64,000 bases of DNA. It comes from Nitratifractor salsuginis DSM 16511 (lineage in GTDB: Bacteria; Campylobacterota; Campylobacteria; Campylobacterales; Sulfurovaceae). The notes below the pieces were generated by a model. The model was given only the letters and a program-made list of their open reading frames with translations, was not told the origin of the DNA and did not search any database. Position 1 is the stretch's first letter. Each line of letters begins with the position of its first letter. A program made the position numbers and the translations under genes. The DNA lies in NCBI RefSeq assembly GCF_000186245.1, contig NC_014935.1, positions 806,001 to 870,000 on the forward strand, read 5' to 3'. Positions 34,435 to 42,586 of the stretch are shown here, in pieces.

Positions 34435-35298
34435 ATGCGTGTGAAAAGTTTTGTTTTTCTGATCCTATTCGGATTGGCCGGAGGGCTTATCGCCGGCTCG
34501 CCCTCAATCCACTCCGGCGGGGTGCGTAAGGCTCTGGAGGCTCACAAAGAGGCGTTACATACCTGGCGAAACGTCGATCTCAAAGAGGTAAAACGGCGCT
34601 ACGATACCCACTCGGCCCTCTTCATCGATGCCCGGGCTTTTCCGCGCTATCAAAAAGGGACCATCCCCCGTGCGCTCAATGTGCCGCTTCGGCGCTTCAA
34701 ACGTATGAGCAAATGGCTCCCCATACGACGTGACGCCCCTTTGCTGGTCTTCTGTGACGGACCCAAGTGCGGCTTGGCGAAGAAGGTGGCGCAACGTCTC
34801 GTCAAGGCAGGCTACAGTAATGTCTTGGTCTACCGTGGGGGGTATCCCGAATGGAAACGGCACAATCTGCCGATTATGGCCGCTCCCAGGCCCTGTCCTT
34901 CGCAAGGGTATCGGCCCTCCAAAGCTCCGGTTTACGTTGAGGGAGTAAAGCTCTATCCCGATCCCGAAGATGAGACCCGGCTGGATGCACGCTGGATCGC
35001 CCCTTTGCTCGAAAAAGGGAGGTTCCCAAAAGGCTTGAAGGTGGTGGATGTGCGTCAACCCTCCGCCTACGCCAGAGGCCATCTCCCCGGGGCGCTCAAT
35101 TTCCCTTTCGACGAGGAAAAAATGGAGCTCAATGTCAGCGCCTTGCCCAAGAAAGGCCCGATTCTTTTTACCTGCAAGCACGGCTCCATCTCCGCCGATG
35201 CCTGGTTCTCCCTGCCGGAGGAGTTGCAAAAACGGGTCTTCGTCATCGATGCGGATGTGGTATGCGAAGGCGAAAAGTGTACCGTGACGCCCCATTGA
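34435..35298 (+). CDS. Exported double-rhodanese protein
   Basis: About 287 residues from ATG 34435 (AAGGGAG upstream); ATG 34408 would lie inside the inverted repeat. A signal peptide (FVFLILFGLAGGLIAG) is followed by two rhodanese folds. The first (~residues 45-150) has FIDARAFPRYQKGTIPRALNVP and active loop FCDGPKCGLA. The second (~165-275) has VVDVRQPSAYARGHLPGALNFP and loop FTCKHGSIS. Both loops keep a cysteine. It probably transfers sulfane sulfur in the periplasm, in line with a sulfur-oxidising lifestyle. The intergenic 35299-35433 has no gene but several short inverted repeats. Confidence 0.8.
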   Translation: MRVKSFVFLILFGLAGGLIAGSPSIHSGGVRKALEAHKEALHTWRNVDLKEVKRRYDTHSALFIDARAFPRYQKGTIPRALNVPLRRFKRMSKWLPIRRDAPLLVFCDGPKCGLAKKVAQRLVKAGYSNVLVYRGGYPEWKRHNLPIMAAPRPCPSQGYRPSKAPVYVEGVKLYPDPEDETRLDARWIAPLLEKGRFPKGLKVVDVRQPSAYARGHLPGALNFPFDEEKMELNVSALPKKGPILFTCKHGSISADAWFSLPEELQKRVFVIDADVVCEGEKCTVTPH

Positions 35299-35433
35299 CG
35301 GTCGAGAGAGGAGTTTTTTGAAGGAGGATAAATAAGAAGCCCCGAATTATGAAGAGTGACACCGAATCCGGTGCTATGGTGGCGGGATTTTCGGAAAGTC
35401 GTCACAATGCTCCTTTTTTGAGAGGAGTTGTTT

Positions 35434-36066
35434 GTGACAAGAAATTCAATACTAAAAAGTACGGATGATCTGGCTCTGACATTATTCAGAAACTTCCTGA
35501 TTCGTAGAGACGAGGAGCTTTTTGAACTGGCGGAAATAGAAATCGAACTTTTCAGACCGGCAATCCTTGAAGCTGCGATTTCATTAGAGGCCTTTTGCAA
35601 CGATCCCCAACTTATTCAAATCTACCGCAGCGGTGTTCGAATATATTATCGAAATGATCACGACGAAGATCTCTTGATTATAAAAGTCTACGGTTTGATG
35701 AATCGTAGGATTGCCCTCTATGGATCGGCTATCGAATACGATTCACGATTCGGACGCAGGAGTACTTTGGAACTTGTCCGGTCGGTCGATAGGCATCGGG
35801 TAACCGGTCCTGTCTATACGCTCTCGACATTGGAGCAGATCAGACCTGAGATCCTTTTCAGAGTTCCCAAAGCTCACTTACCCTCATTGAAATTCTACAA
35901 ACGATCCAAAGAATTTATTGAAGAATATTGCAGAGAGTTTAGGCTGCCAACCCGGTATATACGGTTTGATTCTATGGAACGCCTTTTTGAGCCGAACGGC
36001 CCGGCTTCTCCCGAAATGATCGTCTGCTCTCTGTTGGCAAAAAGAGCAGGGGGTTGTTGTGAATAG
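35434..36066 (+). CDS. Unknown protein, coupled to the PcfJ-like gene
   Basis: 210 residues from GTG 35434 (AGAGGAG seven bases upstream). I recognise no domain. Features are an acidic helical N-terminal region (LRNFLIRRDEELFELAEIEIE in outline), a middle strand-rich part (VRIYYRNDHDEDLLIIKVYGL) and a C-terminus with two adjacent cysteines (GGCCE). It has no signal peptide. It overlaps the next gene by 8 nt, so the two proteins are probably made in equal amounts and may interact. Base composition is lower in GC than the bat genes, consistent with an accessory origin. Confidence 0.55.
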   Translation: MTRNSILKSTDDLALTLFRNFLIRRDEELFELAEIEIELFRPAILEAAISLEAFCNDPQLIQIYRSGVRIYYRNDHDEDLLIIKVYGLMNRRIALYGSAIEYDSRFGRRSTLELVRSVDRHRVTGPVYTLSTLEQIRPEILFRVPKAHLPSLKFYKRSKEFIEEYCREFRLPTRYIRFDSMERLFEPNGPASPEMIVCSLLAKRAGGCCE

Positions 36067-37459
36067 TTGGCTGTTGAGGCACAAAAGGGAAGTCTATTTT
36101 CAATGTTGTTGCGGTCATATTGCACGTCTGCCAGGGGATGGTGACATACCCCATCACTTCCAATGTCCCAAATGCGGCGAAGACGGTTTTATGGATGCCG
36201 AAGATTTTTTGAAAGATGAAACGATCCGCTATTGGCGGCCTTTCACGTGGCATTATAAAACATCGGTCGATGAGAATGGGTGGAGTGTGGCTGCTATGGT
36301 GACTCTGCCGGAGATCGACGAAGAGAAAATAGTGCCGAAGGAGAAAGCGATCGCACAGCTGCTCTTGAAACGCGAAGGTTCTTTCACGCAGATCATCGAG
36401 CCGACCAGACATATTCTCAACCGTCAGATCATTGGCAAAAAAGGCATTTCCAACCCTGTGGGGCCCACAATCGTTCTTGAGATGGAAAAGCTTCTGGTGG
36501 AGAGTGTCGAAACTGATCCGGGAGAAGCTCTGCACTGGCTTGTCAATCGACAGGAATGGAAGAGGGGCGACACCCGTTCGCGTATAGAGATGGCGAAGTT
36601 CTTTCTCCGGTTACCGAAGATCAGAGAGTTGGAGCTGTTTTATTGGCGAAACTGGCAGGAGATCCTGGATGCATCGAGTTTTGAACGAGGCATAGTGGCC
36701 GCGTTGGAACAAATAACCGCCGGAAGAAAAGAAAAAAGCATACGGCGGGTACTTTTTCAAAGTTATGAAAATTCGATCAGGCAAAAGAGTTATGATCCCC
36801 GCCCCGACTGGATTTTTTGCCGGCATATCAAGGATCCGAATCATCTCAAAAAGCTTATCGGTATGGATACCAGAGTCAAATCGAGGCTTTTTGACGATCT
36901 CTTATTCGACGAGGCGGAAGAATTGACCGAGAAAATCCTGGATCTTTATGGAGAGAGAGGTTCCGCCCGATTCTGGCTAAGTGTAGAAGGTGGACATCTC
37001 GACAATCGTTATATCCGGGATATCCATCGTCTGTTGAGAGTGATGGGCCGTAATCAAAGAATGCACAGGGATTTTCGTCGCCCTGCAGCCTGTATCGAAA
37101 AGCTCCATAATGAGTTGGTCCGTATATCGGGAGCATTTCAGCGCAAAAAAGAGTGGGCGATCTCTTTTGAGTACGCTCCCGAGGTTCTTCGTCTGGAGAA
37201 AAACATCGGTGATTTTCAACTCCGTTTGCCAAAAAGCGGTGAAGAGCTGGCTCGATGGGGTGCCTGGCTGGAAAATTGCCTGGTGAGTTACATCCTGGAG
37301 GTGGCCTCCGGTAAATCAGTGATTTTGGGAGTGTTTGAAAACGATGAGCTCCGTTATGCTCTGGAGCTTGCGGAGGGAAAGATCGTTCAGTTTTCAGGCT
37401 TGCGCAACAGCAGGGTTCCTTTCGAAATAAAAAAGGTAATAGAGAATTACTTAAATTAA
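36059..37459 (+). CDS. PcfJ-like protein with N-terminal zinc ribbon
   Basis: 466 residues. A zinc ribbon at the N-terminus is suggested by CCCGHIARL and CPKCGEDGF (residues ~17-45). The middle is helical with no known motif. Near the C-terminus LPKSGEELARWGAWLENCLVSYILEVASGKSV, followed by ALELAEGKIVQFSGLRNSRV, resembles the PcfJ domain found on plasmids and phages, whose role is unknown. It is coupled to the gene upstream (8-nt overlap). Could belong to a mobile element or a defence module; the sequence alone does not decide. An AT-rich spacer (37460-37543) follows. Confidence 0.55.
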   Translation: MNSWLLRHKREVYFQCCCGHIARLPGDGDIPHHFQCPKCGEDGFMDAEDFLKDETIRYWRPFTWHYKTSVDENGWSVAAMVTLPEIDEEKIVPKEKAIAQLLLKREGSFTQIIEPTRHILNRQIIGKKGISNPVGPTIVLEMEKLLVESVETDPGEALHWLVNRQEWKRGDTRSRIEMAKFFLRLPKIRELELFYWRNWQEILDASSFERGIVAALEQITAGRKEKSIRRVLFQSYENSIRQKSYDPRPDWIFCRHIKDPNHLKKLIGMDTRVKSRLFDDLLFDEAEELTEKILDLYGERGSARFWLSVEGGHLDNRYIRDIHRLLRVMGRNQRMHRDFRRPAACIEKLHNELVRISGAFQRKKEWAISFEYAPEVLRLEKNIGDFQLRLPKSGEELARWGAWLENCLVSYILEVASGKSVILGVFENDELRYALELAEGKIVQFSGLRNSRVPFEIKKVIENYLN

Positions 37460-37543
37460 TATAAATTTATAAATTTAATTAAAGGAAATTTTAATCTTTA
37501 TTTCGCAAGAATCCGCTCATATCCAAATATCGAGGAGGAAAAA

Positions 37544-37738
37544 ATGCAGAGAGCGCAGTTTAAAAATCCCAAAGAGAATCCCGTCCGGTATCAAGGCTAC
37601 AGTGAAATGAGTTTGGAAGAGATCGCTACGATCCTGGGATTATCGCGTGAGCGTGTCAGGCAGATCGAGCTGCAAGCCATTCGCAAGCTGCGTGCCCCTT
37701 TGATCTCAAAAAAACTTAGGGAGTATCTGGATGAGTGA
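37544..37738 (+). CDS. Stand-alone sigma-70 region 4-like HTH protein
   Basis: 64 residues with a strong ribosome site (GAGGAGG at 37531). The C-terminal two-thirds, SLEEIATILGLSRERVRQIELQAIRKLR, are a textbook sigma-70 region 4.2 helix-turn-helix. There is no region 2, so it cannot be a complete sigma factor; it may act as a DNA-binding accessory or a competitor for -35 recognition. It overlaps the deiminase gene by 8 nt, forming a small operon. Confidence 0.75.
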   Translation: MQRAQFKNPKENPVRYQGYSEMSLEEIATILGLSRERVRQIELQAIRKLRAPLISKKLREYLDE

Positions 37739-38549
37739 TTCGACACTCTGTTTTTCTTCTTGGCTTGAAGAGGAGGATAAATATGCTCCATTTTTTCGGA
37801 GGATGCAGGAGGCGTTACGCTGTCAAGGAGCTGATTATACATTGCTCGAGGGCACCAGAGACATCTGGTGCCGTGATTATATGCCGGTATATGGCACTGG
37901 AGGCAAAGCCGTGCAGTTTCGTTACGATCCGTCCTATTTGAAGGATGACAGATTTCGAAGTTTGCCGGAAGAGTTTCTCCCTTATTTGGATATGCAGCCT
38001 GTTCATTCCGAACTTAATCTTGACGGCGGGAATCTCCTGCTTCATAATGCAACGGCGATCGTTTCGGAACGGGTCTATGAAGAGAATCCGACCTGGAACC
38101 GACGAAAGGTAGAGAGGGAGCTGATCGAAAAGCTTGAACTGGAACGATTGATTGTCATCCCTGCAGAGTCCAGGGAGATGGATATGACCGGACATGCCGA
38201 CGGGATGTGCCGAATAATTGATGATCGTCATATCCTATTGGGAGATTTTGCCTTCAACGAAAAACTCGGCGAGAATATCGCAGAGATAGTGGAGAGATAT
38301 GGTTTCGAGGTCCTTCATCTTTCAGTCGATCCGAGATATTATGAGAATTCCGGAACGGATTGGCTTCCTGCGATCAACTATCTGATGTGGGAGGATGTAA
38401 TCTATGTCCCTCATACGGGCAGTCATTATGAAGAGGCGGTCTTCGAATGTATGGAAGGTTGTTTCGGTAAAGTTGTAGAGCCTGTGTTGGCTTCAGAAAT
38501 TGTAGAGGATGGCGGTGCACTGAATTGTGTCAGCTGGACAAAAAAATAG
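37731..38549 (+). CDS. Agmatine-deiminase-like enzyme (short form)
   Basis: 272 residues of the guanidino-group-modifying fold. Active-site elements are TRDIWCRDYMPV (~residue 43), LNLDGGNLLLH (~95), the His in MTGHADGMCR (~152) and the nucleophile Cys in GGALNCVSW at the very end. Typical agmatine deiminases are about 330-370 residues, so this version lacks the N-terminal part of the propeller or is a compact subfamily. The substrate may be agmatine or peptidyl-arginine; uncertain. Coupled to the mini-sigma gene. Confidence 0.78.
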   Translation: MSDSTLCFSSWLEEEDKYAPFFRRMQEALRCQGADYTLLEGTRDIWCRDYMPVYGTGGKAVQFRYDPSYLKDDRFRSLPEEFLPYLDMQPVHSELNLDGGNLLLHNATAIVSERVYEENPTWNRRKVERELIEKLELERLIVIPAESREMDMTGHADGMCRIIDDRHILLGDFAFNEKLGENIAEIVERYGFEVLHLSVDPRYYENSGTDWLPAINYLMWEDVIYVPHTGSHYEEAVFECMEGCFGKVVEPVLASEIVEDGGALNCVSWTKK

Positions 38550-38718
38550 ATAAAAGGATTAAATATGACCACTTGCTCGGATGGGATACTGAAAGAATTA
38601 CAAGAAAATATTCTTAAGATCATAAACAAAGGGAATGGGAAAAGAGAGAAGACGATCATCGAATGTTTTATGTACCTAAGAGATTTTTCTAAAAAGTTTA
38701 TGAATGAGTACTGTTTAG

Positions 38719-39294
38719 AGTCCCCCATCGGGGATCCGTAAACCCCACGCCTTTAGGCGGCCGGGATATGGTATGCTTGAAAGATGCAAGAGTATAGAAA
38801 TGGTGGGCATACAGTATGGGACTGTAAATACCATCTCGTGTGGACGACAAAATACCGTTATCCCGTCTTAAAAGGGGATGTGGGGTACCGATGCCGAGAT
38901 TTGTTACGTGAGATTGCGATGAGTCGGGAGATGGTGATTTATGCAGGATCCATCAATCGGGATCATGTACATTTGTTGATAGGGATACCGCCAAATATGT
39001 CCGTATCAAAGGCAGTGCAATATTTGAAAGGGAAGAGTTCGCATAAATTGATGAGTGAATTTCGGATGCTGAAGAAGCGGTATTGGGGGCAGCATTTGTG
39101 GGCGAGAGGATACTGGGTTGCAACGAGTGGAAATGTGACCGATGAAGTCTGGATGGAATATATCAAGAACCAACAACCACCAGAGCTTGATGATGAGTTC
39201 CGAGTTGTCTGATCAACCGACGGCCTTCAGGCTGAATGACCGGCTTTCAGCCGTAATCTGAAGCCACCGGCTATTAGCCGGTGGAGACATTCAC
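38719..39294 (+). mobile_element. IS200/IS605-family element with tnpA only
   Basis: About 576 bp, ends approximate. The left end has hairpins CCCC-ATC-GGGG (38723-38733) and CGCC-TTTA-GGCG (38748-38759). The right end has CGGCT-TTC-AGCCG and a strong CCACCGGCT/AGCCGGTGG hairpin (39264-39284), followed by TTCAC (39290-39294). No terminal inverted repeats or target duplication, as expected for this family. The length is a multiple of three, so the host frame is the same on both sides. No tnpB is present. Confidence 0.85.
38784..39212 (+). CDS. tnpA: IS200-type Y1 transposase
   Basis: 142 residues. The HUH metal motif is RDHVHLLIG (His61, His63) and the likely catalytic tyrosine is Tyr126 in WMEYIKNQ. 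The N-terminus HTVWDCKYHLVWTTKYR is typical of the family. It cuts and joins single-stranded ends at the flanking hairpins. The gene is intact and fills most of the element. Confidence 0.93.
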   Translation: MQEYRNGGHTVWDCKYHLVWTTKYRYPVLKGDVGYRCRDLLREIAMSREMVIYAGSINRDHVHLLIGIPPNMSVSKAVQYLKGKSSHKLMSEFRMLKKRYWGQHLWARGYWVATSGNVTDEVWMEYIKNQQPPELDDEFRVV

Positions 39295-40060
39295 AGATAA
39301 ATGATAAAATTATTGAATTTTTAGAAATAGAATATTATATCTTTTTGGATAATCTACATGATGATCCTTATGCCCATAAATCAAGCAAGCAACTATCTTG
39401 TGGCAAGTTATATTTTCATGAAGTTGGGAGAGGTGGTGTAGATTTAACATTTGGGGATGAAAGTAAAAAGTTTTATGGTGGGATATTGCTAAAAAGTGTT
39501 ATTTTGAATGAATACAAAAATAAAAAGTCCCTAATTATTGGTCAAACCTTTGTTAGAAATTTGATATGTAATGAAATCTTTAATGATAGTATCATTGGGA
39601 ATATAAAAATTACAGAAAAGCCGGAAAAACCAAAAAATTATATGGATGTATGTTTTTCGAAACGGGTTGGCTTGGGAAACAAAAATGTATCTGATGAGAT
39701 CGTAGATTTGTTTTCAAAAGTGCCTTACAGGTTTGTAAGAGAGGATTTGTATTGCAAAAGTAATAACTACTCCAGCTTGAATAATCAAGAAAAAAACAGA
39801 ATTCAGATGAAATCAGAACTAATGTATTTGAAAAATATAATAGATAATAAAGATGACAAATCAGGAACTACTATTGAAGATGTAAAAGATAAATACAATA
39901 ATTTCATAGAAAATTATTCAAAATATTTTAAAATAAGTGAATATAGAAATTGAATTTTTACAATTTTTGGTTTTTCATTATGCCAGTGTTTTCAAATAAT
40001 TGGATGGGCATTGCTCAGGATTTTGACTACATAAAACTGTCGCACAATGACTTTTAAATA

Positions 40061-40244
40061 CTACAGAAGTAGAGACTGTCGCCCCACTTCTGTAAAGACA
40101 AACTGCACATACTCAAAAAATCTTTTTATGGATATTCCCATAAGCCAACCCTTGTCAATGAGATATTCGTTATATTGCTGTAATAGTGAGAGCATTGGAT
40201 GCAAATCGTCGTGCCACTCAGTAAAGTTTTGCTGGAGATGGGAG
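40061..40244 (-). pseudogene. Unidentified C-terminal gene fragment on the minus strand
   Basis: An open minus-strand frame of about 60 codons, ending in TAG (40061-40063), with no start. It encodes ..LQQNFTEWHDDLHPMLSLL.. then NEYLIDKGWLMG and FFEYVQFVFTEVGRQS. The composition looks like real protein and codon structure is clean, but I cannot name a family. Upstream it runs into batD-derived sequence, where the frame hits a stop, so the junction is near 40225-40245. The 39954-40060 stretch before it is AT-rich with no gene. A 9-bp inverted repeat TACAGAAGT/ACTTCTGTA spans 40062-40094. Confidence 0.4.
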
Positions 40245-40440
40245 TGAAGGGGCTATGGATGGGCTATCTGTGTGACCGGCGCGGAGGGAGATGGAGACTT
40301 CGCCCTGCATAATCCTAAGGTTTGGAACATCTTGAAATGCTGGAGGCACGGTTCTATCGGGAAGAGACGGTAGCGGTCGATTATCGAGAAGCTCCTGAAT
40401 TCTTGGAGGTGAAGATGCGCAAGAGAGGGGAGATGAGTCG
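40225..40440 (+). pseudogene. Decayed duplicate of the batD 3' end
   Basis: Translating the plus strand gives KVLLEMGVKGLWMGYL, then RGGRWRLRPA and a stop at 40310-40312. The same frame continues LEHLEMLEARFYREETVAVDY and later MRKRGE. The intact BatD reads GVLLGAAVMGLWMGYL, GGVRLRPW, LLEKLEARLYRGEKEAIDY and RSKRGE in the same order. About 20 codons between the two segments are missing. Upstream it abuts a minus-strand fragment; downstream lies the mntA promoter. Confidence 0.7.
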
Positions 40441-40502
40441 AAAAGACCGAAGATACCGGCGATGCTTATGTTATGATTATAAAAAAGGCATAAGAAGAGT
40501 CG

Positions 40503-40796
40503 ATGTTGGATCGCGATCAGATACTGTCAGTGCTTAGAGATTACAAAAAACGGTATGGAAGCCGCTATGGGATCATTGAAATAGGGGTTTTCGGCTCTTA
40601 TGCCCGAGGGGATGCCGATGAGGAAAGTGATGTGGATGTTTTCTTGAAATTGGAACGTCCCGACCTTTTTCTTCTTTCGCGTATTCGTCTGGATCTCGAG
40701 GAACTTCTCGGAATACCGACCGATGTGATCCAAGTCCGTCGGAAGATGAACCGATTTCTCAAAAAGCATATCGAGGAAGAGGCGATCAGTGCCTAA
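40503..40796 (+). CDS. mntA: MntA-type nucleotidyltransferase antitoxin
   Basis: 97 residues with the Pol-beta signature VFGSYARGDADEESDVDVFL (residues ~29-48). The GSYARG motif and the two aspartates are intact. Expected to AMPylate the HepT partner and so block its RNase activity. The gene overlaps hepT by 8 nt. A likely -10 box (TATGATTAT) lies at about 40469-40477, just after the batD relic. Confidence 0.85.
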   Translation: MLDRDQILSVLRDYKKRYGSRYGIIEIGVFGSYARGDADEESDVDVFLKLERPDLFLLSRIRLDLEELLGIPTDVIQVRRKMNRFLKKHIEEEAISA

Positions 40797-41166
40797 AACC
40801 GCTTTGCTCAGGGAGATCCTCTCACAGATCGATTCAGCTATAGCGACGATTAAATACAGGTTTGAACCCGTCAAGTGTGTGGATGATTTTATCGAGACTC
40901 CCGAGGGGCAGGAAAAACTCGACAGTCTCTGTATGCTGTTTATCGCGATTGGTGAAAGCCTCAAAAAAATCGATAAGTTGACGGATGGGGAATTGCTTGG
41001 CCGCTACGATACGATCGACTGGAAAGCGATCAAGGGGATGAGAGATGTGCTGTCTCACCATTACTTTGATATAAACGCTGAGGCGATTTTCAATGTCTGT
41101 GATCGCGAATTGGATGATTTGCATAGGACGATCAAAACGATCGAAAACGATTTGAAAAATCTATAG
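40789..41166 (+). CDS. hepT: HepT-type HEPN toxin
   Basis: 125 residues starting at GTG 40789. The HEPN catalytic motif R-x4-H-x-Y is intact as RDVLSHHY (residues ~81-88), including the Tyr that MntA modifies. Upstream helices are typical of the DUF86/HepT family (REILSQIDSAIATI; LDSLCMLFIAIGESLKKID). Functional RNase activity is expected. The helicase gene follows 13 nt downstream. Confidence 0.87.
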   Translation: MPKTALLREILSQIDSAIATIKYRFEPVKCVDDFIETPEGQEKLDSLCMLFIAIGESLKKIDKLTDGELLGRYDTIDWKAIKGMRDVLSHHYFDINAEAIFNVCDRELDDLHRTIKTIENDLKNL

Positions 41167-41179
41167 AGCAGGAGCGGCG

Positions 41180-42472
41180 GTGGGCGACCCGAGTGTGGAG
41201 GATCTGCTGGAGATCCTCGAAAAGGACAATCTCTTTCTGACCGGAGCGGCGGGGACCGGTAAGAGCTGGATGACCAACCGGATCATCGAAGTCTATCGGG
41301 AAGCGGAGCGGGGGGTCGTGGCGCTGGGTTCTACCGGGGTGAGCGCCGTCAATATCGGGGGCGTGACGCTTCACAGCTTTTTCGTCCTGGGGATCTGCAA
41401 CAGTTTCGAAGAGCTCAAAGAGCACGACCGCCGCAACAAAAAGCGCCTGACGGACCTCAAACGCCTGCTGGCGGCTACGGAGCTCATTGTCATCGATGAG
41501 GTGAGTATGATCGGGGTAGAGACCCTGGAGATGATCCGTTACCGTCTCGAGAGCCTGGGCTACGGCGGTCGGGTGATGTTTGTCGGGGATTTCTACCAAC
41601 TGCCGCCGGTGGTGCGGCGGGAGCGTTCGCCTTCCTCTTCGCTGTTCGGTGAAGCGCTCTATGCTTTCGAGAGCGGGGCGTGGGAAGCCTTCGCCCCCAA
41701 GGCGGTGGAGCTGAGGACGATGCACCGTACCCGAGATAGTGAATTTACGCGGATCCTTTCCAGGATCCGCCGCGGGGAGCGGGACCGGGAAGTGGTGGAT
41801 TACCTCCTGGCGCTTTGCAACAACGATTCGGTCTACCAGGAGGAGCCCACCTGGCTCTTCGGGCGCAACCAGGAGGTGGAGCGGATGAACAAAGAGTCCC
41901 TCGACCGTCTGGAGGGGGAAGAGTATCTCTTCTTTGCCGAGCTGGAGAAGGAGAAGCAGTTGAACCCTAAACGGCTGGAGAGTTGGCAGAAGATGCTGCC
42001 GGTGCAGGAGCAGCTGCGGCTCAAGGTAGGGGCGCCCGTGCTCTTCACCGTCAACAAGTGGGGGCGCTATGTCAACGGAGAGCGGGGGATCCTCCACAGC
42101 GTGGAAGAGGATTTCCTGGTGGTGGACAAAGGGGACGAATTCGTGCGGGTCGAGCCCCACGAGTTTGTCTTGGGAGAGCCCCAGATCGGGGAAAACGGCG
42201 GAGTGGAGCTGCGCCCTCTGGCAACGCTGAAGCAGTTTCCCCTCAAACCGGCCTATGCCGTCACCATCCATAAATCCCAGGGGATGAGCATCGACCGTCT
42301 GGTCTGCAATGTCGACACGCTCTTCGCCCCCAGCCAATTCTATGTGGCTATCTCACGGGCTACCGACCCCAAAGGGCTCAAGATCGACTTCAACCGGGGG
42401 GATTTCAGCCGTTATCTTGAACGGGTGATCCGGGTGGATGAGCGGGTAAATGAGTTTTACGACGGACTATAA
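41180..42472 (+). CDS. Pif1/RecD2-like SF1B helicase
   Basis: 430 residues starting at GTG. Helicase motifs in order: I GAAGTGKS (~residue 24), Ia LGSTGVSAVNIGG, II IVIDEVSM (~110), III VGDFYQLPPV (~137), IV region RTMHRTRDSEF, V AVTIHKSQGMS (~365) and VI FYVAISRATDP (~393). This is the Pif1 set, with 5'-3' polarity expected. Likely roles are unwinding G4 or recombination intermediates. An intergenic heptamer array and a strong terminator follow. Confidence 0.88.
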   Translation: MGDPSVEDLLEILEKDNLFLTGAAGTGKSWMTNRIIEVYREAERGVVALGSTGVSAVNIGGVTLHSFFVLGICNSFEELKEHDRRNKKRLTDLKRLLAATELIVIDEVSMIGVETLEMIRYRLESLGYGGRVMFVGDFYQLPPVVRRERSPSSSLFGEALYAFESGAWEAFAPKAVELRTMHRTRDSEFTRILSRIRRGERDREVVDYLLALCNNDSVYQEEPTWLFGRNQEVERMNKESLDRLEGEEYLFFAELEKEKQLNPKRLESWQKMLPVQEQLRLKVGAPVLFTVNKWGRYVNGERGILHSVEEDFLVVDKGDEFVRVEPHEFVLGEPQIGENGGVELRPLATLKQFPLKPAYAVTIHKSQGMSIDRLVCNVDTLFAPSQFYVAISRATDPKGLKIDFNRGDFSRYLERVIRVDERVNEFYDGL

Positions 42473-42474
42473 AA

Positions 42475-42509
42475 TAGTGAGGAATTAGGAGTGAGAAGTG
42501 AGGAGTTGG
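42475..42509 (+). repeat. Heptamer array (5 copies) after the helicase gene
   Basis: Units TAGTGAG, GAATTAG, GAGTGAG, AAGTGAG, GAGTTGG at strict 7-nt spacing, beginning three bases after the stop codon. GAATTAG and GAGTGAG are identical to units in the array at 2811. Confidence 0.75.
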
Positions 42510-42514
42510 GGTAT

Positions 42515-42540
42515 GCGTTGCTTCGCAACGCTTTTGTTTT
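42515..42540 (+). terminator. Rho-independent terminator of the helicase gene
   Basis: GCGTTGC (42515-42521) and GCAACGC (42525-42531) form a 7-bp stem with a TTC loop, followed by a T-rich tract TTTTGTTTT. It lies directly after the heptamer array and before rlmH. Confidence 0.8.
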
Positions 42541-42586
42541 TGATGAAGGGCAAGATTGATATTTCAAATTCTAAAGGGAAGCCTGC

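Larger units (their letters stand above)
38565..39953 (+). pseudogene. Unknown gene split by IS200-type insertion
   Basis: The 5' piece (ATG 38565 to about 38720) encodes MTTCSDGILKELQENI... with an AAAGGA ribosome site. The 3' piece resumes about 39294 in the same frame (QINDKIIEFLEIEYYIFLD...) and runs to 39953. Joined, they give a protein of about 270 residues. The 3' part has DDPYAHKSSKQL, then KLYFHEVGRGGVDLTFGD and YGGILLKSVI, a pattern seen in uncharacterised proteins with a possible glycosylase-like beta fold; I cannot assign it. The 3' segment is very AT-rich. The insertion separates the halves, and the 5' piece ends at a stop inside the element (38739-38741). Confidence 0.75.
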
